From: Pelargonium nanum
Taxonomy: Eukaryota; Streptophyta; Magnoliopsida; Geraniales; Geraniaceae
Assembly (NCBI GenBank): GCA_036897485.1
Contig: JAYMTF010000604.1
Location: forward strand, 1-32,979
DNA: 32,979 nucleotides
Direction: 5' to 3'
The notes below the pieces were generated by a model, which worked only from the letters and a program-made list of their open reading frames with translations, was not told the origin of the DNA and made no database searches. The position numbers and the translations under genes are program-made. This document shows positions 24,501 through 32,979 of this stretch, piece by piece. The number at the start of each line of letters is the position of its first letter. The first letter of the stretch is position 1.

Positions 24501-24837
24501 AAATTCAGGTAACCATGATTCCTATAAAAAATTCATATGAAACTTTTCAAGATTATTCAGAGGCAAATCATCAAACATCTGGTGGACAAGATTGCAGCAG
24601 CTCTAGTACTCATATACACTCAAAAACCAATACCCAGAAACCATATACAACATTACATTTCTGTTCAAGCAAACCATCAATGAGCTACAAAGGATGGAAG
24701 TAGCCCAAACCTGACACCCATAAACAAGAACTGGTACAATTGTTACTCAATAATGATGAACCATGATTGTAAAATTGTGACCCCTACCTCTTGGACCGGT
24801 TGTGCCTTGAATCTGAAACTTCCATGAACCTCAGCAT
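21541..24837 (-). CDS. DUF547 protein with leucine-zipper MIP1 domain
   Basis: Eleven exons: 24837-24788, 24362-24284, 24190-24107, 23822-23706, 23602-23165, 23084-22678, 22588-22489, 22376-22317, 22239-22153, 22064-21936 and 21843-21541, giving 617 residues. The N terminus (MEVSDSRHNRSKS) leads into a coiled coil at about 72-160 (ILELQKRLKEQILVRHALER, then DIAELELEVRYLERYL). This matches the ternary-complex-factor MIP1 leucine-zipper domain. A variable Ser-rich middle follows. DUF547 spans about 390-530, with KHEEKLAFWINVHNALVMH, AFLVYGIPQN, AAYNVGGHNISVD and HFALCSGSHSDPAVR. The end (SGLCPAG, KSIEWIPHNFSFRFLLS) is typical. Biochemical function is unknown. In-frame ATGs at 24876 (630 residues) and 24825 (613) are alternatives. 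A leader exon ending at 24996 (CTG|GTGAGT) probably precedes it. Confidence 0.88.
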
Positions 24838-25100
24838 TGGCTTCAAGTTAGAGACCAGACACTTTATTTCATTCATTTCCACAAAAGATAGTACAAGTCA
24901 GAGCATTAAATTGCATCAAACACATCCAAAAACAAAACAATGATCATAAGCAAACACAGCACAACATTAACAATAGCTAAAGAAAGACCACTCACCAGAT
25001 GGGTTTATGAAAATCTTAAGAGTGGTTCAAGAAACCAATTGGGTTTTCTGATGTGTTAATTTTAACCCCAAAAACAAAACCATGTTCTTTATCTGTAAGC
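24838..25100 (-). other. Probable 5' leader exon and leader intron of the DUF547/MIP1 gene
   Basis: On the minus strand, a strong donor CATCTG|GTGAGT ends an exon at 24996. A possible acceptor (CTCTAACTTGAAG|) at 24841 would place the ATG at 24837 three bases into the next exon. The leader exon contains an upstream ATG at about 25082, opening an 18-codon frame (MVLFLGLK...). The outline is inferred; the transcription start was not found. Confidence 0.4.
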
Positions 25101-26089
25101 ACCTATGGCATTCACAAGATTAATAGTACTGTGCAGTGCCAAAAAGGGATTGGAAAGCAAAGATGCCACCTTTGAAGCTTTTGCAATGGTGGGCTTTTTT
25201 TGCATTTGCATTAAAAGAAGCAAATGGGATTTGTTGGTGTGGTGGCTTTTGATTGAAGAAAATCACAGTGTGAGTAGCTCAGCCATATCTGTGGAACAAT
25301 GGGACAAAAAAACATGGAGGGTAGAGCAGGTAGCTACTACAAAAAAAGTATTGTATAAAATATAAAGCAAGAGCCAATAGCTCATGAGTTTTTGACTTGC
25401 ATTTGCAGAAAAGAACCTTCTTTTTTTAATTTTTTTATATGTGTCACCAATATTGATACAATATTAAACTTGCATATTTTAGTAATTCTTGAAGTGGAAT
25501 CAACTTATAAGAATTTTCCTTGAATTGAAACAAAAATAGACTCTTTACAATAAAAATCTTTGAATTTGTGATTGAGTTTGATTACCCTCTAATGTAATTT
25601 ATTAGACAATTTAAAAAAAATGTTGAAAGTGAATGGCTGGGTGGTGCATGGGACATATTGTACAAACTACAAAGCTTAAAAGAGGAGCACTTTGACATGA
25701 AAAAAGGGCAAAATCTCAAAAGGGCTGAAAGAGGAATGTCAAAAATAAGACACATTAATATAGATGATTGATATGTCTATAAAGTGTGTGGTGTGAATTT
25801 GGTGGTCATGGTCATGCATGCAATTTCATTACTTTTTGTCTAAATTATATTCTGTTTGTAAAAGAGTCTAATTCTATCAAAGCAAAAGCATTTTACCCTT
25901 TTTTATCTTTATAAACATGCTAATGTGTTATCCTCTCCATTTGTTTCTCATCATGAAAAGTCAAAGCCTATAGTATCGCAAAAGTTTGAGTATTTCATAA
26001 TATATGATTGATAAGTTTGATACATTCGTCCTGTGCAATATATGTATAATTTATTTATATTCTTTGTCTCATTTTGATTATGTTACACA

Positions 26090-26230
26090 ATAACTTTTTC
26101 AAAGTAGAATGACTAATAAATAGCAGATGTCATGAGTTCGAATCCCTGAAGCAACAACTATTTCAACCATGTCAATCAACTGGTAGAGGTTGTTCTAATT
26201 TAGCATCAAGGCCTAAGTCCTAAAAAAAGC
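26090..26230 (+). repeat. Possible SINE or tRNA-derived relic
   Basis: GTCATGAGTTCGAATCCCTG (26129-26148) contains a near-perfect polymerase III box B. An A-run (CCTAAAAAAAGC) follows about 75 bp later. A matching box A and a flanking duplication were not found, so this is at best a decayed or truncated copy. It cannot fold as a complete tRNA. Confidence 0.35.
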
Positions 26231-26929
26231 AGTTGCTTTAAATTTTGATAAGGTGAGATTTGTTGTTGTTGTGGTTTTTCCCAACTCGAATAGAGAAGGT
26301 TGAGCTCACCCTGATCACTGTATACCTCAAACAAAGAAGTGTAGATATGTATGATAGAGCTTTAGCTTTAGGTAGAAGTTTCTTATTTGGAAGCAAGTGA
26401 TGGGTCAACCACTAATCTCAATCTAAACACTAAGATTGATCAGATCCAAACAACATTTTTGATAAATTTAATCACTGACAAGTATTTGCTTCTTCCATGC
26501 ATAAATCAATGTCAAGAACTTATAGTTTATCACAATCTTGTCCTTGTATCAAGCAAGTGAAAGTTTCAATGACTTCAATTTTCTTTGGAAACTGACAAAC
26601 ATGCTAACATATTGGCATTTTTTGTTTTAAAAACAACTCAAATTGCATCTAATGGGTTTGTTTAACCGAAAACCAACAAAAATTCTGCAAACTCCAAAGT
26701 TTTCTTCTGATTTTGAGCTAAACATAACTCTATATAAAATGATTTCAGGTTAGAAAACAGGAAGCTCTTGCATCTATGATTATGTACTTTAATCTAGGAG
26801 AAGACACACAGGAAAATTTATTGCAAGGTCGAGCATCAAAATTTAGTAATATATGGTGCAAAACCCAAATAAGAATAGTTTTATATTTAATATGTTAAAA
26901 CATATGTTACAAATGAAATATGCTTCGTG

Positions 26930-26975
26930 CAATGAGGCTCGAACCCATATCGCAATGCAAAACCTTAAAACGAAA
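26930..26975 (-). repeat. tRNA-like box B, possible repeat relic
   Basis: Read on the minus strand, GATATGGGTTCGAGCCTC contains a good box B. The sequence before it (TTAAGGTTTTGCATTGC) looks like the middle of a tRNA-derived SINE head. No box A, tail or duplication was identified. Confidence 0.28.
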
Positions 26976-27718
26976 TAAGAATAGATTATGATAAGAGAAA
27001 CAAAGAAAATGCAGAATCCAAAGTGAGAAGTTTCTTGGAAACAAATCTTTTACAATGAATATTAAGATTAGTATAAAAAAAATGGTGCATTACTTGACCC
27101 AAGAGAAAGTAGAAACCCAAGAAAAAGACACATGAAAGACCTAACTTTCCAACAAGATTAGTCAATGCCAAATGATGAGCAAAAAGCATCTTCTCTTGTG
27201 CTCTGGTCTTTTGCTTGAAACCTATCCATGACCAATATGATATTACAATAAACAACTCAACAACAATAAAGATAAATAAATATACTAATCCCCTTAAATT
27301 ATTGTCATAACCCTAACAACACTCCACACAAAACTCAAATTGTTCATATCAGGCAAAGAGTTAGGAAGAAATTGGGATACACAGTTGGCAATCTCCAACT
27401 ATGTGGATTTATCTCAATATATATATTGAAGACTAGTGCAAAGTATAGGAGAATTTACAAGTCTAATCCCACCAAAGCCTCAATAAAAAGGCTATGTACA
27501 ATACTAGGATTTTAAAACTGAGAATCATGAAGATACGAAACTAGAAATTCCAAATTTCTCTTCCTGAACCTCTGAACATAAGTAGAGTCAAGACTGGGAC
27601 AAAAAAAGAAAGTCAAGCACTTGGTGCCAGAACCCACAAATAGTCTTTTCCATCCAAGAAAAGGGGAGTCTCGAGTTAGAGCTGTACACCAGTAATATAT
27701 TCTGCTAAGATTTAGACC

Positions 27719-30268
27719 TCAGTTCCTGTCAATAACCTCTGCTGGCAAGTTCAAATCGAAAAATCCACCGCCGACAGTGTCCTTTCTAGGTCGCTTCCGA
27801 GATGGGCATCCACTGTCATCTGAACTCCCAGAGCCTGAGGGTCGATCAAGTTCTGAAGTCCCTCCTACATTCAGAAATCGCTTTTAAATTATCTTCTAAA
27901 CTGCAGAAATTAAATTATAAACATAAGAGAATACATATAACAAATCAGTTTTCCAGTAGACTAAAAGAATCCAATGTCTACTCTATGTGAACAGAAATCC
28001 ATTTGTTACCTCCGATCCCAACTTATTCATGGGAGGGATAACATAAATGGGCAAATAACTTTAGAAAAACTACTCCGTAGTCCATACCAAAACAAGTCTG
28101 CTCACAACTCATAATTATAATCCAAAACAGTATGTCTGACCCAAGAACAAGTTACATATATTTTGGATGTCCAATTATATTATGGAATTACAAAGACACC
28201 CAGTCCCTTTGTCAAGGTTAAAGACTTCAAGCCCCAACAGGTTAATATGGTAGTTTGGGTCCTAATACATTTTATTTCTATAGCAAAAGCCAAAAGGTGT
28301 GTGTGTGTGTGACTATAAATAAACAAAACAAATGAAAACCCCACCCAAATCAATAGATTCAGTTTAAGGTCTGGTATAAAGATAACCCAGGGGATTTTTC
28401 AGTGATTGTATGATGCAATATGAAGGATACCAGGGAATTACGAAATATTAAAGAACTAAAAGATTCCCTCCCACAAATGGAAAGATATTTCAGGAGAAGT
28501 TGCAACCCTAGGGACAATTTCATGATATAAAATGTTTTAAGTGCTATGCATCACCATATTAGCCTGTTAAAAATACTAATAGAGTAGCTTCAGCTCTCCA
28601 GGTCAATATAAAACAGGAATTAACATGAGATTCTTCAAACTGCCAGTTTGGCACTGCCACAGCCAACATACTAGCCTCTGGAGTCTAACACCATGCAATA
28701 AGGAAGCACAGAAAAGGAAAATGTTTGAAGCGTTGAATTTGAGTGTGCATATGATCACAAGAACATTGGGTAGGGTAGTCACCTACAGGGCGTTACTACA
28801 AATGCTAGTCAGTCACAAAAAGTCAAGCTCTAAATTCTAGATTAGGTGATATGAGTGTTACAAAGGATTAGTTGTTCAACAATAATAGAATTTGAGAAGG
28901 ACAACAAGAGAAGTCATAGTTGTAATAGAGCAATCAGATAGATCTAGCTCAACTGGTTCCTTCATGTATAAAATATAATCATAACCGAACTCTATAATAA
29001 GTGATCAGAGCCTACACTTAAAATTGCTACAAGAAGCCAAGAATATTGAGCTTATTTGGCCCTTTGGTACATTAGCGTGCTTTAGTCACACATAATTCTA
29101 GTCATGTTCCATTTTCAGTAAAATCGATACAGTTAAACCAATCAAGACCAACTCCAGTAACACAAATAAAACCTGTACTCATGTTAGTTTAGTGGACAGC
29201 TAAACCCATGCATGCATGCCATTCCACAGAGCGAAGAAAAACAATTAGATACGCCACATGCCACACGTTCCCTTCTATAAGATAAAACACACACACACAC
29301 ACTAATAAGGGACAACAAAGAAGTTCAATTCACTTTAGCACTCATTCCTGAATATTTACCAGTATTGTTAGCTTTAGTGCTCCAACAAGCAGGAAGTTCT
29401 GATGCTCTCTCAATGCCCTTTGATTTGTAAGGAGCTATATTATGGGTGCCAAGTTGGAGACAACCCAACAAATCATTCTCAATGCATTCATACCTGCAAG
29501 TGGTTCAATAATGGAAGAATTAGGAAGCTCTGCAAGTGGTTCAATAATGGGTGAATTAGAAAAGCTTGAAATAAATATCCAAAACATTTGTGACAGATAA
29601 ACTTACAATTTCTTACAGAGGTTATCAGTTATCACAGAAAGATTTATTACTTGCATCCTTATTTCCATAACTTTATCCTCATCATATTGATCAAAAGGCT
29701 CCTCTATGAATTTGGAGAGTTTCTCAACATTTGCCTCAAGCTGCTGCTGCTGGTCCTCAAATAAGTGTTGTTTTATTTCTCTTTCCTCATTTGTCATCTC
29801 ATCCTTGAACAATTCATCTCCAAACATATAAAATGCAAATGGGTATGAATACGAAAGAACCCGCCTTGATCTGAAAAGTCTGTAGAGTCCGTTAGTTACC
29901 CAGCTAAAATCTTTCAGTGTGGATTCCTTCTCCTCTGAAATTGACACCTTCTCTCTTATAGAATCCTTCAGTTTACTTTCAAGCTTAAAAGAGTCCGTAT
30001 GAGCTTTGTATCGATTATGATAGTGCATGTATCGAAAAAGATCTCTCTTAGCTCGTTCCGCCTTTTGCTCTTTGTCTTCTTTGTAACGACCACAACTGTG
30101 ACCAGCAATACTATGCCAAGTATGATCACGGCCAGTAGCTCCACCACATAGCCAGCTGGGTCAAGCGAGAAAGAAATTAATAAAAATAGGAATTCTATTC
30201 AACATCTATTATGATACACATAAAACCCCTCCTTTGATGGACATGAATGTGCGCACACACACACACAC

Positions 30269-30305
<37 letters not shown>

Positions 30306-32368
30306 TAAACATGGTAATGAAAAAATTAGAAAGCTACTCTAATGTGTGGCCAACATAAAACTTAACGATAACTGCTCTGTAACATCCCCACTCCACCCCC
30401 ACCCCTAACATAAATTTTAAGATACATAGAGACCTAATTAAAAGAAAAGATAAAGGAGAAAAAAACTCACCAGAATGCTTGCCCACAGATACAGTTCACA
30501 AGATTGCACCCACCATTTTTCTCCACAGGTTTGTGACACTTTGGACAGTGCTTCGTGTGAACTGTTATCCAGTTTACAGTTTCTGATTCATCACGACATT
30601 TCTTGACCCACAGCTCCCACATCAAACATGAGCAAGGTGAATGTGTTTCTGATAAACAACTAAAACAAAACTGTAAGCCGCATGAACATTCAACCTCACA
30701 AAACTCATCATCCTCAACACGTATTGCATTTCCACAATTGGGAACACTTGGGCACCATTTAACCATTTTATTATCCTCAATGTACGACTCAAGAAGGAAA
30801 CGATCAAATTTCTCTGCAAGATCAGGATGTCTTTTACTAACAAGATTTCTGACAACGGCTTCATCACATATAGCATTGCATTTGTGTGCCATGCACTTAA
30901 TCCGCTTGCTCTGGCCCTCATTTATCTTCACAATAAAATGTTCTGTCCAACCTATAAAAGGAAACGCAACACAATCAATATAAAAGATTGAATTAGTTGT
31001 GCTTTCAATAAGCAAAAATTCAGAGAGCTTACAGCTGTTGCAAAAGTAATGACCGCAGTCCATTCTTGTAGCTTCCTTACTAGATACATCCTCCATGCAG
31101 ATATCACACATTACTGTAGAAGAAGACGTTGATGAGTCAAAAACTTGATGTTCAACCACAGACACGCCAGCTTCAGCAAACAATCGAGATTTTCCCTTCT
31201 CTACAAATACAGCAATTAATTTCTCAACATCCCAACGGTGATGAATAAGTAAAGTCCGCGCATGGTGCTCTCTCAGTGATAGCAAGTCCATAACTCTACG
31301 CAAATCCTCCTTCTACATCAGTTCAAAGACAACTCAAAATTATCAACCTCATAAATACAAAGTTAACAATTCAGTAAAAAAATAAAAAATCTTCGTGTTC
31401 TTTTCTTTATGTTTTGTTTTTACCTGAGCAACCAATAGTGACTCTCTTGTAATTACCTGCAGAATTAAAAAAAGAGTATGAAAACAAGCTCACTTTTTCA
31501 AATTAAATACTAAAAAGAAAGAAGACATAAATGATCCGGATACATATCAGAATATAAAAAAAATCTGCATTTCAAGAAACGGTTTTACCTCCTGAAAAGG
31601 AGGTTAGGATAGCATTATTCAATCCATAAATTGAGCACCAAAAAGAAGTTCTAAATTGAAGTTTAGCAATTATAACTCCAGCTTCACATCTTAAAAGGGT
31701 TTGGTCATCAAAACTAGAGGCCTTTCGAATTTCTACAATTATTGTATCACCAACATGTCCCCTCAAAGCATGAATTAACATAACAGAAAATCAGGGAACA
31801 CCCAAGTAAGCAGAATCCTGCACAACCATAACTTAAAAAAGAGTTAAATTATCCCAATCCTATCTCAGCTCAACTCAGTTGAGTTGTGTCAGCTGCTAAG
31901 TTTATATAACTATATAAATATAAAATCAAAATCAAAAAACAAAGCTTTCACCACCAAAGGGCACAATGACATAACCAAACACAAAAACAAGGTTAAGAAC
32001 ATTCAGGGGAAAGAGCGAGAACCGATCTTCCACGGCCAAAACCCAAAATATCACCAAAATTTCCAATGCCACAAAACCCCCAAATCGGCCTTCTCAATCC
32101 TCACAACCGAACCAACCCAAACAATCCATTAAAAACAGCTTCCACATACAAAACCAGCTCCAATTCACAGACAGAGCAACAATCAAAAACCCAAAACCAT
32201 CAATCCCAACTCCAATTGAACAAAAAAACCAAAAGTAACAGATTCATATACCTTGCTCGTCGCAGCCTTGGGTTGGGCCCACTGAACACCAGATTCTTCG
32301 TTCTCGAGCCCGTCGAGCGAGTCCTGATCGGAGGAATAGGACTCCTCGTCACTCATACAATCCTCCAT
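27719..32368 (-). CDS. ARI1: ARIADNE-type RBR E3 ubiquitin ligase (ARI1/ARI2 group)
   Basis: Seven exons: 32368-32252, 31456-31424, 31312-31033, 30951-30471, 30155-29607, 29493-29360 and 27864-27719, giving 579 residues; Arabidopsis ARI1 is near 600. The acidic N terminus (SDEESYSSDQDSLDGLENEE) and UBA-like region (RVMDLLSLREHHARTLL) precede RING1 (about 117-145, CDICMED to CGHYFCNSCW). Next come the IBR (about 190-265, CEVECSCGLQFCFSC) and RING2 (about 279-310, CPKCHKPVEKNGGCNLVNC). Cys292 in NGGCN is the expected catalytic thioester residue, as in HHARI. The C-terminal Ariadne domain follows (FSWVTNGLYRLFRSRRVLSY, FEDQQQQLEANVEKLS). RBR ligases take ubiquitin from E2 onto this Cys before passing it to substrate. 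The tail ends FFDLNLPAEVIDRN, as in ARI1. An in-frame ATG at 32392 would add eight residues. Confidence 0.95.
28296..28313. repeat. (GT)n microsatellite in the last ARI intron
   Basis: A short GT dinucleotide run, seen directly within intron 27865-29359. A complementary AC run lies about 1 kb away in the same intron at 29287-29303. Confidence 0.75.
28945..28990 (+). repeat. tRNA-like box A in the last ARI intron
   Basis: TAGCTCAACTGG (28945-28956) matches the polymerase III box A consensus exactly. The sequence about 35 bp on (AACCGAACTC) is only a poor box B. It is probably the head of a decayed tRNA-derived element; chance cannot be excluded for a 12-base match. Confidence 0.25.
29287..29303. 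repeat. (AC)n microsatellite in the last ARI intron
   Basis: A short AC dinucleotide run in the same intron as the GT run near 28300; directly visible. Confidence 0.75.
30253..30302. repeat. Back-to-back (CA)8 and (TG)16 microsatellite, hairpin-forming
   Basis: A CA run to 30270 passes straight into a TG run (30271-30302), so the sequence is self-complementary about position 30271, with perfect 16-bp arms (30255-30270 and 30272-30287). It lies in the ARI intron 30156-30470, about 100 bp beyond the acceptor of the following exon. Confidence 0.92.
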
Positions 32369-32392
32369 AGATATCAGACCAACACCGAACAA

Positions 32393-32979
32393 ACAAATAT
32401 ATGTGTATCAATATGCGTATAAAAAATAAATTTAATTATTTATTGGAGTGAAAACGGTAAAATTGGGTCGATTGGAGGGTGGAAAAGGCGGTGGGGTCGA
32501 GCGCAGAGACAAAAGGGAAGTTTTCCGGCGAATTGGAGGAAAATTCCGGCTGGTCCGCCGGCGATGAGAGTGAGGGAAAACCTTAGAGAAGAAGCATTAG
32601 ACGAGACGCGAGCAAGACATTGAGAACAATCGGAACTGTAGGGAGAGATTAAAAAAGGAGAGGAGTAGGAGAAAGACATATAAAGATACATTAAACGCTG
32701 TCGTTGTGGTGAGAGAGTGTGAATGAAACGGTGTCGTTTTGTAGTATAGAATTCAAAATCCTCTTTTAGTCTTTTTGAGAATAAAAAACACAGTGATAAA
32801 TTATTCAAGTCCAACACCTTTTAAAATATTTATTGCTACAAAAAGTTTTTTGTTTTTGAAGAATTTTTTATAAGTTTTTTTTGTTAAAGTAAGAATTTTT
32901 TTATAAGTTAATGTACAACATTAACTGAATTATTTTTGGACAGGTACTCTCATCTGGAGAGCTAGGAACTAGGGTTCCA
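32393..32979 (-). promoter_or_regulatory. Upstream region of ARI
   Basis: The sequence from 32440 to about 32640 is GC-richer (GGCGGTGGGGTCGAGCGC, CCGGCGATGAG) and likely contains the 5' leader and core promoter of ARI. Further out it becomes AT-rich (32750-32940). The minus-strand frame at 32440-32817 shows no protein resemblance. The final bases (GGAACTAGGGTTCCA) belong to sequence beyond the window and cannot be assigned. Confidence 0.4.

Larger units (their letters stand above)
25101..27718. other. Long intergenic region with repeat relics
   Basis: About 2.6 kb of AT-rich sequence between the upstream side of the MIP1 gene and the 3' end of ARI. It holds tRNA-like box B motifs at 26134-26146 (+ strand GAGTTCGAATCCC) and 26936-26946 (- strand GGGTTCGAGCC). 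It also holds a minus-strand frame at 26986-27255 containing a candidate exon (see findings). No gene is firmly supported. Confidence 0.45.

Noticed and set aside
26936-26946. A functional tRNA gene at the minus-strand box B
   Set aside because: Only the box B/T-loop portion is present; no acceptor stem, D arm or anticodon arm can be paired around it.
32440-32817. 125-codon minus-strand frame upstream of ARI
   Set aside because: It spans the probable promoter and leader of ARI and continues through AT-rich DNA; the sequence resembles no protein.

Overview
The window is nuclear DNA from a flowering plant. Every recognisable protein is a plant family, including class 1 phytoglobin, plastid-division PDV2, CASP-like, DC1 and DUF547/MIP1 proteins and a plant ARIADNE ligase. 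The genes are split by AT-rich GT-AG introns. The protein sequences and compact AT-rich introns suit a core eudicot, probably a rosid, but I cannot name the species from sequence alone. No bacterial, viral, organellar, rRNA or complete tRNA gene was seen.

Layout: nine genes in two co-directional blocks that converge at about 13.75-14.31 kb. On the + strand, left to right: TOM6 (mitochondrial import, 1173-1337), a CASP-like 5C membrane protein (4476-5804), a DC1 zinc-finger protein (7989-9372), a conserved plant protein I do not recognise (10979-12856) and a DUF4228/PADRE protein (13167-13748). On the - strand, listed by rising coordinate: a class 1 phytoglobin (14310-15708), PDV2 (16403-20025), a DUF547/leucine-zipper-MIP1 protein (21541-24837) and an ARIADNE RBR E3 ligase (27719-32368). 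I worked out exon structures by hand. In every multi-exon model the introns have GT and AG ends and the coding frame stays open across all junctions.

The genes do not form a pathway or cluster; this is ordinary eudicot gene neighbourhood. Intergenic stretches and long introns hold degraded repeats. The clearest is a short tRNA-derived SINE with a perfect 15-bp target-site duplication inside the PDV2 intron. Weaker candidates are other tRNA-like promoter boxes, a GACACG-rich relic with imperfect inverted ends, a possible LINE relic and several microsatellites.

The most interesting observation is the phytoglobin. Its globin core has no nearby start codon. Two further upstream exons, lying just downstream of a TATA box, splice in frame to add about 62 residues at the N terminus. 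The extension is rich in basic and hydroxylated residues and ends in a VRA|F sequence like an organelle transit-peptide cleavage site. It may therefore be an organelle-targeted class 1 phytoglobin. This is an inference that needs transcript and localisation data.
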